Source: Anabas testudineus
Lineage: Eukaryota; Chordata; Actinopteri; Anabantiformes; Anabantidae
Assembly: GCF_900324465.2 (NCBI RefSeq)
Contig: NC_046623.1
Location: 13,793,721-13,857,720 of the forward strand
Length of the DNA stretch: 64,000 nt
Reading direction: 5' to 3'
Positions 11,256 to 22,010 of this stretch are shown piece after piece (position 1 is the stretch's first letter; each line of letters begins with the position of its first letter). The position numbers were made by a program, and so were the translations under genes. The notes under the pieces were generated by a model that was not told the DNA's origin, did no database searches, and saw nothing but the letters and a program-made list of their open reading frames with translations.

Positions 11256-13076
11256 TTAGTGTTGTTTAGTCTTTTGTCTTCTGCAGCATAGAAACCTGAA
11301 AATGGCCAAACTAGACAGCAGCAGTAGAGTCACTGCAGTCAGTAACAGTAGTACTACATCTAAAGAGTGGTATGAGTACCACGGCATCTTATAAGCCTCT
11401 GTACGAAGGTGTGGAGCACCTTTATGACGCATTACATATTCCACCCAGAAAATAGCCTGATCCATGGGTGCTACTGGTTGATCTCTGTGCAAACGAGACA
11501 GTCTTTGCATGTTCACTCTGTAGCTGTCTTGATGGAGCACTTCCAAGAGACTTTGCTCAAAATTGTGGCCATTAACATCACCCAGTTGAAGTATCTTTCC
11601 AGCTCCTCTCTCCTGTAAACGAAGGAGGTTGTCATACTGGTCAAAGAACAAAGGTATGCCGAGAACAGGCACCCCATAGTAAATGGCCTCCTGAACTCCA
11701 TTGGTTCCTCCATGAGCTATGAAGACTTTGGTCTGTGGGTGGCCCAGGAGGTCCTTCTGTGGCATCCAGTCCACTAGCAGAGTGTTGTTGCCTACAGTAG
11801 AGGGGCGCTCTCCTTTGTGCCTCCAGATCACCTAATAAGAAAATAAATAATTATTATGGATTCACTGTGTGTCCATACATCAGCAGACAGAGAACATGAT
11901 GCTATTGCATTTTTTTGTTTTTAATCTAGTCTAGAAGTTGCAAGTAAATTGTGTCAAAGCACGTTACCTTCTGAGGCATCTTGGCAAAGACACTGGCGAT
12001 TTCATCTGTAACCTCTTTTGGCAAAGCATCAACCAAAGTTCCCAGAGTCATGATGATCACTCCATGCTGCCCAGCACTTTGAACAAAATCCTCCAGCTCT
12101 GCTGGAAGAGGTTGGGCTGGTTTGCACTGGAACCCTCCTATGTAGACAACGTTCGGCATTGTGGGTCGAGGGAATTCAAACACAAAATCTGACCTGTACA
12201 ACCAAATGTCTGCTTCCTGAAGAAGTGAGATGATGTCACATCCACCCTCTATATATTTAGCACAGACGGCATCATAGCTTGGCCCCACCATAAACCTCTG
12301 CTGAAACATTATAATGCTGTGGAAAAATAAGTTCTTGACCCTCTGCATGAAATTCATTTTGTCCGTAAAGCCTGATCCTGGCACTGGGACATATGAGAGT
12401 GGTGAGGGAGCTATGGCAAAGTGGCCTTCGCCACTGGTGATCCAGCGAACATTGAGCACTATGGGCAGTTTGAGATACTTGGCAAGAATCACCCCTGGTG
12501 CTAGAGCAGGGTCAGTGAGAACAAGATCGTACTGAGAATTTCTTAAGCTTTGGACCATGTTTGCATCATCAAGGATCTTAACAAGACCATCACACCACAA
12601 TGAATGTGCCTGAGAGATCATAGAAAGGAAGTCCTTGGTGAGTTTAAAGAAAGTAAATGCTGAAGCCCCCTCCCTCTGTGCCTGAAATAGATGTAAAAAA
12701 TAGGGTGCAAATGTTAAAAGAGTGAATATGTTTGAGACACTACAACACACCTGGGATAAATAAATTATCCACAAGGACATACCTTCATATGTTCCTGTAG
12801 GTACACTTCAAAAAAGTTTTCTTGGACTTCACCCATGTTAATTGTAATGGATCTGTAGAGAGGAGACTTTTCTGGAATATACAAGCTGTCAGACATCCTG
12901 ATCACAGTGATACTATGACCTCTGGCATGAAGACCATCTAGCAGTATTTTCATATTGATCCAGTGACTTCCATCTAATGGGAACACCAGAACGTTCCCTC
13001 CTTCACAAGGTGGTGTAAATGAGATGAGGCATAAACTGAGAAAAGCAAATATTCCACACACACAATGCAGTGACAT
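11256..13076 (-). CDS. UDP-glucuronosyltransferase copy 3 (UGT5-like), intact, mosaic
   Basis: Coding exons on the minus strand: 12783-13076 (98 codons, ATG at 13076), 11968-12681 (238 codons) and 11256-11831 (191 codons plus stop), 527 aa. The signal peptide, 'DGSHW' His, 'VLTDPA' Asp, UDP-sugar signature, C-terminal helix and terminal KTKQH are all present. Exon 2 starts at AQREGAS after a TTTCAG acceptor. Exon 1 and the first half of exon 2 resemble copy 4 ('PPCEGGNVLVFPLDGSHW', 'SYDAVCAKY'). From 11923 to about 12268 the sequence is identical to copy 2 at 7134-7479, covering the end of intron 2 and the second half of exon 2, and exon 3 is also nearly the same. The gene is therefore a patchwork. 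It is predicted to be functional; the substrate cannot be told. Confidence 0.9.
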
Positions 13077-13080
13077 GGTC

Positions 13081-15265
13081 CCTGAAATGTAGAAAAGAAC
13101 AGCTGTTATTTTCTAATTATACACTTCAGAATATAATTCAAAAATATATCAGTAGACAAGGTATGACACACTGTATATTATCAATGAAATTTCACACACT
13201 TACAAGAAAGTATATAAACCACATGATAAAATTTACTTACCCATACTTAAGAGTGTCAATGGCGGTCGTATTTGCATGCAGACCGGTCGCCTAATGGATG
13301 TCTTGCATTTAAGTTCGAACTCCAGTCTCTATGTTTATTGGTCCTTTCTCAGGTAAATGAGTTACATGCTGCATGTGTTGCATAAAGCTATGGTGCTGTA
13401 ATGAATTTTCTAAAATAAACAAACATTTTTTTGTTTTATCATTTTTAAATTAAAGCTTTATTAATAACGTTTTATTTAACCATGATGTAGCATGACTAGT
13501 ACGTTTTGTGAATGTGTTTCTCTGTGGCACAAAAGAACGAAAGTTTATATTGCATCATATGAACCTATTACCTATTTCAGCAGGTTATAAGAGTTTACTG
13601 TGTAATGTTAACCCACACGTGGAGGCTGGATTGCAACACTAATATCAGATGTTTAAATTAGAAAAGTGCAGAATAAGTGCCTGTGTGATTGGTATACTTT
13701 GTAGATAATTATTACTGATGAATTACCATCATTTTAAGGTTGGTTGAAGCAGAGCTAATTTTTAACTATTTTATATGAGACTGTGGCTAATTATTAATGG
13801 AATCATGAATTGCACGTTTGATTCTCTCTGTGATCAACAGAATAAAGACACCACATCAGTGGTGGTGAAATACCAGTAAGAAATAATGCAGCAGTAATTG
13901 TAATCCAGTGATATCATATAGCCTACACTCGTGAAATAGGCATTTCTGCATGAAGACTACTTTTTGGGGATCTCCTTTTCCCTATACTAGTGTTTTAATG
14001 TAGTTCCAGACCTCAAACCGTAAATGCCTTTAGAAGTCTTAAGTATGACTGATAAGTGAAATGTAATTTAGTTTGTAGTTAGACTTATCAAAACAACCAA
14101 ATGCATGTTACAAATAAAAACCATGTGAGCTTATGCTTTATCAATAAAAAAAACTTTCCTTTCCAGCCTCTGGTCATTTCAATACATCTGTTTTTCAACT
14201 GTTTAATAAAGATAAATACAATATATTTAACATCGTCTACTTTATGAATATATGTGATTGTTATTTGTTGTTGTTGAGGTTTGTCTTGTTGATGGCATTA
14301 GCTAAGTTTAGAAAATGATGTAATACAAATGGATCAAAATAAACACAAAGGGCATACAGTTTTCCATTCAAATCAGCATCTCTGAGAGGATTCTGCTTTA
14401 AGTTTTTCGACTACATCTGTTTCTCTGAGGTTTCTTCAACAAGTACATTAACATTATTAGATTTTACTGTAAAATTAACTGACTCTATTTTGTTATTTGA
14501 TTTAGTGGAATTGGTCTCATGACCTTACTAGACTAATAGGATAGTCTTGCTTCAAACACACTGATTTTAAAAGGTTGAAAATTAAACACACAAGTCCATC
14601 GATGGTAAGGAAAATGTTAGAGAATCCTTATTATACAATATATTGGCTTATTTTGGAGTAACAACAACAATACATTTTCTTTGACATAAAAGTGCACTGA
14701 TCTTGTTGTAATTGAAAATAAACAATGGTAAAATGTGAAAAATACTTTATAAAATATGCTGATCATCTTAACTTAGGTTGTCATGTAATTTGGTTGGAAC
14801 CCATGAATCCATTTCAATGAATGTATGAAATGTCATAGTGTCATAAACTTTTAGTCCCTCTTGTGTTATATAAAGTAATACAACATATGTAGTTACTCAG
14901 TACTGTACAATCATTTTTCTTTCTGACTGTCATTTACTTTTTGTTGTCTTTTAAATTGATAAATTATAATTAGCTAGACCAATGGTTTCTCATTAAATAT
15001 TAGTTTTCCTGTAAATTCAGTATTCTCCTGAATTTCTTGCTTCATTAACAACAAACCCGAAAAAACAGAATTTTCTAAAAGACATTTTTTAATCATCTTA
15101 AGAAATTTCACATTATGGATGAAAATCAGTTATTTACATTAGTAACATTATACCAAAACAACATTAAATTTTTACTTAATTTTTCAGAATTATTTTTGGA
15201 AATGACAAGGAATAAATGAGCTACACATTCCAGAGAAAGTGGATGGTTTGCCCTTTGACTTTTTA
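13081..15265. other. Spacer B1 between UGT copies 3 and 4
   Basis: About 2.2 kb, AT-rich, no supported gene. It belongs to a different class from spacers A1/A2 and aligns with spacer B2 (17181-19748): see for instance the segments near 13806-13885 and 18151-18230, and near 14280-14700 and 18990-19430. It includes the copy 3 promoter block at its left end. Confidence 0.75.
13241..13345 (-). promoter_or_regulatory. 5' non-coding exon and promoter block of UGT copy 3
   Basis: A minus-strand donor lies at 13240/13241 (ATGG|GTAAGTAA), upstream of the acceptor next to the ATG. An octamer-type ATTTGCAT is at 13270-13277 (plus-strand reading). The shared block is at 13311-13325 and here forms the palindrome AAGTTCGAACT(T/C). 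A CCAAT-like 'ACCAATAAAC' lies just beyond on the minus strand. Use of these motifs is inferred only from their conservation with copy 4. Confidence 0.5.
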
Positions 15266-17176
15266 TTATTTTTGTTTAACTTTAATCTTTCGTCTTCTGC
15301 AGCATATAAACCTGAAAATGGCCAAACTAGACAGCAGCAGTAGAGTCACTGCAGTCAGTAACACTAGTACTACATCTAAAGAGTAGTATGAGTACCACGG
15401 CATCTTATAAGCCTCTGTACGAAGGTGTGGCGCACCTTTATGACGCATTACATATTCCACCCAGAAAATAGCCTGATCCATGGGTGCTACTGGTTGATCT
15501 CTGTGCAAACGAGACAGTCTTTGAATGTTCACTCTGTAGCTGTCTTGATGGAGCACTTCCATGAGACTTTGCTCAAAATTGTGGCCATTAACATCACCCA
15601 GCTGAAGTATCTTTCCAGCTCCTCTCACCTGTAAACGAAGGAGGTTGTCATACTGGTCAAAGAACAAAGGTATGCCAAGAACAGGCACCCCATAGTAAAT
15701 GGCCTCCTGAACTCCATTGGTTCCTCCATGAGCTATGAAGACTTTGGTCTGTGGGTGGCCCAGGAGGTCCTTCTGTGGCATCCAGTCCACTAGCAGAGTG
15801 TTGTTTCCCAAAGTAGAAGGGTGCTCTCCTTTGTGCCTCCAGATCACCTAATCAGAAACAAATAATTATTATGAATCCACTGTGTGTCCATACATCAGCA
15901 GACAGAGAGTGTGATGCTATTGCATAAGCCTCCACTTACCAGATTATTAAAGTGGTTACATACCCAATTTATCTAATGTATTGTCTCTTATCATGTACAG
16001 TATCTGTCTTTGTAATGCTTTTATTCTAGTCTAGTAGTTGCACATAAATTGTGTTAAAGCGCATTACCTTCTGAGGCATCTTGGCAAAGACACTGGCGAT
16101 TTCATCTGTAACCTCTTTTGGCAAAGCATCTACAAAAGTTCCCAGAGTCATGATGATCACTCCATGCTGCCCAGCACTTTGAACAAAATCCTCCAGCTCT
16201 GCTGGAAGAGGTTGGGCTGGTTTGCACTGGAACCCTCCTATGTAGACAACATTCGGCATTGTGGGTCGAGGGAATTCAAACACAAAATCTGACCTGTACA
16301 ACCAAATGTCTGCTTCCTGAAGAAGTGAGATGGTGTCACATCCACCCTCTATATATTTAGCACAGACGGCATCATAGCTTGGCCCCACCATAAACCTCTG
16401 CTGAAACATTATAATGATGTAGAACAACAAGTTCTTGACCCTCTGCATGAAATTCATTTTGTCTGTAAAGCCCGATCCTGGCACTGGGATATATGAGAGT
16501 GGTGAGGGAGCTATAGCAAAGTGACCTTCTCCACTGGTGATCCAGCGAACATTGAGCACTATGGGCAGTTTGAGATACTTGGCAAGTATCACCCCTGATG
16601 CGATACCAGGGTCAGTGAGAACAAGATCGTACTGAGAATTTCTTAAGCTTTGGACCATGTTTGCATCATCAAGGATCTTGACAAGAGCATCACACCACAA
16701 TGAATGTGCCTGAGAGATCACAGAAAGGAAGTCCTTGGTGAGTTTAAAGAAAGTAAATGCTGAAGCCCCCTCCCTCTGTGCCTGAAACAGATGTAAAAAA
16801 TAGGGTGCAAATGTTAAAAGAGTGAATATGTTTTAGAGACTACAACACACCTGGGATAAATACATTATCCACAAGGACATACCTTTATATGTTCCTGTAG
16901 GTGCACTTCAAAAAGGTTTTTTAGGACTTCACCCATTTCAATTGTAATGGATCTGTAGAGAGGAGACTTTTCTGGAATATACAAGCTGTCAGACATCCTG
17001 ATCACAGTGATACTATGACCTCTGGCATGAAGACCATCTAGCAGTATTTTTATATTGATCCAGTGACTTCCATCTAATGGGAACACCAGAACGTTCCCTC
17101 CTTCACAAGGTGGTGTAAATGAGATGAGGCATACACTGAGAAAAGCAAATATTCCACACACACAATGCAGTGGCAT
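15266..17176 (-). CDS. UDP-glucuronosyltransferase copy 4 (UGT5-like), intact
   Basis: Coding exons on the minus strand: 16883-17176 (98 codons, ATG at 17176), 16068-16781 (238 codons) and 15266-15847 (193 codons plus stop), 529 aa. It has the signal peptide, 'DGSHW' catalytic His, Asp in 'VLTDPG', UDP-sugar signature, C-terminal helix and a terminal KVKQK (KxKxx). It differs from its neighbours at several otherwise constant sites: 'DPGIASG' for 'DPALAPG', 'LGTFVDALP' for 'LGTLVDALP', 'LQVRGAG' for 'LQERGAG', and 'GEHPSTLGNN' for 'GERPSTVGNN'. Some of these lie near the sugar-binding part and could shift activity, but that is a guess. The exon 1 and exon 2 5' half match copy 3. Two TAA codons in a row end the frame and an AATAAA overlaps them. 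Confidence 0.9.
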
Positions 17177-17349
17177 GGTTCCTGAAATGTAGAAGAGAAA
17201 AACTATTATTTTTTAATTATGTATTTCAGTATATAATTTGACAAAAATATATAAAGAACAATCAGTGGACAAGGTATTACCACATTACACACTTAGGAGA
17301 AAGTATATCAACTACAAAATAATAGATAAAATAGATAAAATGTACTTAC

Positions 17350-17460
17350 CCATACTTAAAAGTGTCAACGGCGGTCGTATTTGCATGCAGACTGATCGCC
17401 TAATGGATGTCTTGCATTTCAGTTCGAACTCCAGGGTCTGTGTTTATTCGTCCTTTCTCA
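17350..17460 (-). promoter_or_regulatory. 5' non-coding exon and promoter block of UGT copy 4
   Basis: Minus-strand donor at 17349/17350 and acceptor just before the ATG, as in copy 3. ATTTGCAT is at 17379-17386 and the shared block AGTTCGAACTCCAG at 17421-17434 (plus-strand reading). The segment is very close to that of copy 3. Confidence 0.5.
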
Positions 17461-18255
17461 GGTAAATGAGTTACATGCTGCATGTGTCACATGAAGTTAA
17501 TGTCATGGTATACATTTTCTAAAATTAACATTTTTTGTTTTATCATATTTATATTAAAGCTTCATTAATAAAGTTTTATTTAATCATGATGTAGCATGAC
17601 TAGTACATTTTGTGTAACCTTTTGTGAATGTGTTTCTCTGTGGCACAAAAGAACGAAAGTCTATATTGTTGCGTCATATTAACCTATTACCTATTTCAAC
17701 AGGTTATAAGTTAGGCTATGTCTATAATTCTTGTAATTTGTCATGGGGTTATTTTCTCTATATATTTGAGTATATTTATGTACTATCACCGTCTGTTTTG
17801 ACACATGCCAAATATACTGTAGCTGCCAACTGAAGGTAGGGTGCACGTGTCAGAACTGACCTCAGGTGATCCGAGGCATGTCCTCCCCAACCTGCCCTCT
17901 CATATCACTTATACGATGAGCTGTGGATAAAGTGTTCAGATTATATTCTTTTTTTTTTTTTTTTTAGGAAGCAGGATTGCAATACTAATATCAGATATTT
18001 AAAATATAAAAGTGCAGAATAAGTGCTTGTGTGATTGGTATACTTTGTAGAATATTATTACTGATGAATTACCATCATTTTAAGGTTGGTTGAAGCAGAG
18101 CTAATTTTTACCTATTTTATATGAGACTGTGGCTAATTATTAATGGAATCATGAATTGCACGTTTGATTCTCTCTGTGATCGACAGAATAAAGACACCAC
18201 ATCAGTGGTGGTGAAATACCAGTAAGAAATATTGCAGCAGTAATTGTAATCCTGC

Positions 18256-18770
18256 CATGATTCCAGCTGACATCGTTATCAGTCTATCGGATCTCTGTTT
18301 CTATATTACCTCTCAGTACTGACCTGGATTGTTGTTTGGACCTCGGATCTTGCCTCACGGACTTTAGTGCTTGGACTGCTTCTTGTGTGTGTGACCCTGG
18401 ATTCGTCTCTTACTCTGCGCCTCGTCTTTCTGGAAACCTGTCACTGTTTCTGTTCACTAAACCCACTGTGCTTTTGCCATTTAGCCTGTTCTGCAGATCA
18501 TTGCTCCTCTGCTCCCAGTCAACATTTGCTTCACTCTTCGTCCATTTTGGAATCGACACCTCTTCAGTCTTCTCTCTGGTTCACTCCTCCCCGTTTCTCA
18601 GCCACAGCTCATCAGATCCAGCCAGACTCGATCTGACTCTGTTTCCTCTCTTAGACCACCACACTCACCTGACGACGCAAGTCCCGACTTTCATCCACTG
18701 CGTTATTATTATTATTGTCAATAAAACATTTCTTATCTCAGTTCTCTGGCTGTGGAGTCGGATCCTAGAC
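18256..18770 (+). mobile_element. Retroelement-like fragment, family uncertain
   Basis: Between the flanks 'GCAGTAATTGTAATCC' and 'GACTACTTTTTGGGG', which are about 50 bp apart in spacer B1, spacer B2 holds about 515 bp of CT-rich sequence ending in 'GTCAATAAAACATTTCTTA' and 'TGTGGAGTCGGATCCTA'. A polyadenylation signal followed by such an end is typical of the terminal region of fish retroelements; a Ty3/Gypsy-type solo LTR fragment is possible. It has no retroelement coding region and is a fossil. It is younger than the B1/B2 duplication, unless B1 lost its copy. Confidence 0.5.
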
Positions 18771-19748
18771 TACTTTTTGGGGATTTCCTTTTCCCTATAC
18801 TAGTGTTTTAATGTAGTTCCAGACCTCAGACCGTAAAAAAACAACCAAATGCATGTTACAAATAAAAACCATGTGAGCTTATGCTTTATCAATAAAAAAA
18901 TCAGTTTTTCAACTGTTTAATAAAGAGAAATACAATATATTTAACATCGTCTACTTTATGAATATATGTGATTGTTATTTGTTGTTGTTGAGGTTTGTCT
19001 TGTTGATGGCATTGGCTCAGTTTAGAAAATGGTGTAATATAAATGGGTCAAAATAAACACAAAGGGCATACAGTTTTCCATTCAAATCAGCATCTCTGAG
19101 AGAATTCTGCTTTAAGTTTTTCAACTACATCTGTTTCTCTGAGGTTTCTTCAACAAGTACATCAACATTATTAGATTTTACTGTAAAATTAACTGACTCT
19201 ATTTTGTTATTTGATTTAGTGGAATTGGTCTCATGACCTTACTAGACTAACAGGATAGTCTTGCTTCAAACACACTGATTTTAAAAGGTTGAAAATTAAA
19301 CACACAAGTCCATCGATGGTAAGGAAAATGTTAGAGAATCCTTATTATACAATATATTGGCTTATTTTGGAATAACAACAACAATACATTTTCTTTTAGA
19401 TAAAAGTGCACTGATCTTGTTGTAATTGAAAATAAACAATGGTAAAATGTGAAAAACACATATATAATATATATAAAATATGCTGATCATCTTAACTTAG
19501 GTTGTCATGTAAGTTGGTTGGAACTCACGAATCCTACATGTATGAAATGTCATACTGTCATGAACGTTTAGTCCTTCTTGTGTTATATAAACTAATACAA
19601 CATATGTAGTTACACTTTAAATTGATAAATCATAATTAGCTAGACCAATGGTTCCTCATTAAAGATTAGTTATTACATTAGTTATTTACATTAGTAACAT
19701 TAAACCAAAACAACATAAAATTTTGACTTTTTGCCCTTTGACTTTTTA

Positions 19749-21764
19749 TTATTTTTGTTTAACTTTAGTCTTTCTTGTAAATCTGCAGCATATAAACCTG
19801 AAAATGGCCAAACTAGACAGCAGCAGTAGAGTCACTGCAGTCAGTAACACTAGTACTACATCTAAAGAGTAGTATGAGTACCAGGGCATCTTATAAGCCT
19901 CTGTACGAAGGTGTGGAGCACCTTTATGACGCATTACATATTCCACCCAGAAGATAGCCTGATCCATGGGTGCTACTGGTTGATCTCTGTGCAAACGAGA
20001 CAGTCTTTGCATGTTCAGTCTGTAGCTGTCTTGATGGAGCACTTCCAAGAGATTTTGCTCGAAACTGTGGCCATTGATGTCACGTAACTGTATGATCTTT
20101 CCAGCTCCTCTCTCCTGTAAACGTAAAAGGTTGTCATACTGGTCAAATAATAATGGTATTCCAAGAACAGGCACCCCATGGTAAATGGCCTCCTGAACTC
20201 CATTGGTTCCTCCATGAGCTATGAAGACTTTGGTCTGTGGGTGGCCCAGGAGGTCCTTCTGTGGCATCCAGTCCACTATCAGAGTGTTGTTGCCTACAGT
20301 AGAGGGGCGCTCCCCTTTGTGCCTCCAGATCACCTAATCAGAAAATCAAGACGATGATTGTGAATCCACTGCATGAACATCAGCAGACAGTGTTTCAACC
20401 TGTCTTCACATGCCAACTATAAATGTTGTAATATTCGTTTCAAGCAATATCAAGACAAGGTGAAAGATTCAGTCTGTCCTGAAATGAAATGATACTGTAA
20501 GGTAATGATTTCTTTATCTGTAGTCTTTTCTATTTATCTGTCAATTAAATTCCTTAAATTTAAATTATTTAATAATTGATTAATATAAAAGTGTACTAAT
20601 AGTATGCAATAGTGTAATAATTATTGAAGTAAATAACTGAACATGTTACCTTCTGAGGCATCTTGGCAAAGACACTGGCGATTTCATCTGTAACCTCTTT
20701 TGGCAAAGCATCAACCAAAGTTCCTAGAGTCATGACGATCACTCCATGCTGCCCAGCACTTTGAACAAATTCCTCCAGCTCTGCTGGAAGAGGTTGGGCT
20801 GGTTTGCACTGGAACCCTCCGATGTAGACAACGTTTGGCATTGTGGGTCGAGGGAATTCAAACACAAAATCTGACCTGTACAACCAAATGTCTGCTTCCT
20901 GAAGAAGGGAGATGATGTCACATCCACCCTCTATATATTTAGCACAGAGAACATCATAGCTTGGATCTGCTGTAAACTTCTGCTGAAACATTATAATGCT
21001 GTGGAAAAACAAGTTCTTGACCCTCTGCATAAAATTCATGTTATCCGTAAAGCCCGATCCTGGTACTGGGATATATGAGAGTGGTGAGGGAGCTATGGCA
21101 AAGAGGCCTTCTCCACTGGTGATCCAGCGAACATTGAGCACTACGGGCAGTTTTAGATACTTGGCTAAGACCAGTCCTGGTGCTATTGCAGGGTCAGTGA
21201 GAACAAGATCGTACTGAGAATCCCTTAGGCTTTGGACCATATTTGCATCATCAAGGATTTGAGCAACGACATTACACATTATTGAATGCACCTGGGAGAT
21301 CATAGAAAGGAAATCCTTGGTGAGTTTGAGGAAAGTAAATGCTGAAGCCCCCTCCCTCTGTGCCTGAAAGAAAAGGGTTAAAAACATTACAGTTAAAAAT
21401 GAGTAACTATGATAATTGAATTGTTAAACAATCTACATGCAGACTTTTGAATCATATATGATGACACACCCTAATTTGTTCCTGTAGATACACATCAAAA
21501 AAATTATCCAACACTTCATCCGGCTCAATTGTAATGGATCTGTAAATAGGAGATTCTTCTTGGATGTATAAGTTGTTGGAAATCCTGATCACAGTGATAT
21601 CGTGTCCTCTGGCATGAAGTTCTTCTAGAAGGATTCTCATATTAACCCAGTGGCTGCCATCTAATGGGAACACCAGTATGTTTCCTCCATTGGCAAGTGG
21701 TGCAAAAGGAAACAAGATAGACGCTGAAGAATACAAATATCCCACAGAGATGAAGCAATGACAT
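19749..21764 (-). pseudogene. UDP-glucuronosyltransferase copy 5 (UGT5-like), start uncoupled by a frameshift
   Basis: Exons on the minus strand: 21470-21764 (ATG at 21762-21764), 20650-21363 and 19749-20333 (194 codons plus stop). Exons 2 and 3 are fully open, with the Asp of 'VLTDPA', the UDP-sugar signature, a C-terminal helix and a terminal KVKQK. Exon 1 is 295 nt where the other copies have 294. The paralogue-equivalent ATG opens MSLLHLCGIF and then needs a -1 shift near 21702-21710 (an extra T in 'CCTTTTGC') to enter the frame of 'NGGNILVFPLDGSHW'. The frame that joins to exon 2 has no ATG before an upstream stop. So it is a very young pseudogene, a copy with an unrecognised start, or a sequencing error in a T run. 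Its donor (AGG|GTGTGT) is also weaker than the AAG|GTATG of the others. It is the most diverged copy. Confidence 0.65.
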
Positions 21765-21918
21765 GGTCTCTAGGAGAGAAAAGGGTCAGTCTAAAAGGAC
21801 TAAGTGCTCAACAAGTCATTTGAGTGTGAACTGTCAAAATTATAAAGGACATTTCACACACTGATGAGAAAATATCTATAATATCAACCACAACTTAACA
21901 TTAAGGAAATTCCCTTAC

Positions 21919-22010
21919 CTATACTTATGAGTAGCAAAAGTAGTCCTGTCTGTGTGCAGAGTGACTTGAAATGATTCTGTCCATATTTGAGTTCAAACTC
22001 CAGTGTCAGA
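21919..22010 (-). promoter_or_regulatory. 5' non-coding exon and promoter block of UGT copy 5
   Basis: Minus-strand donor TATAG|GTAAGGGA at 21918/21919 and acceptor CTCCTAG next to the first coding exon near 21770. The shared upstream block (TTGAGTTCAAACTCCAG, plus-strand reading) is at 21987-22003. The promoter form is retained although the signal-peptide frame is disturbed. Confidence 0.45.

Larger units (their letters stand above)
17181..19748. other. Spacer B2 between UGT copies 4 and 5
   Basis: About 2.6 kb without a supported gene; the duplicate of spacer B1. Two stretches are not found in B1: a segment near 17700-17965 with a poly-T run at about 17949-17964, and the retroelement-like insertion at about 18256-18770. 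The rest is collinear with B1 with few changes. Confidence 0.7.

Noticed and set aside
18336-18803. 155-codon open frame in spacer B2
   Set aside because: It lies in the CT-rich retroelement-like insertion, has no recognisable domain and ends in the flanking spacer.
1288-21764. UGT1-style locus with variable first exons sharing common 3' exons
   Set aside because: Every copy has its own exons 2 and 3 with good splice sites right behind exon 1, so sharing is not needed and nothing in the sequence suggests it.
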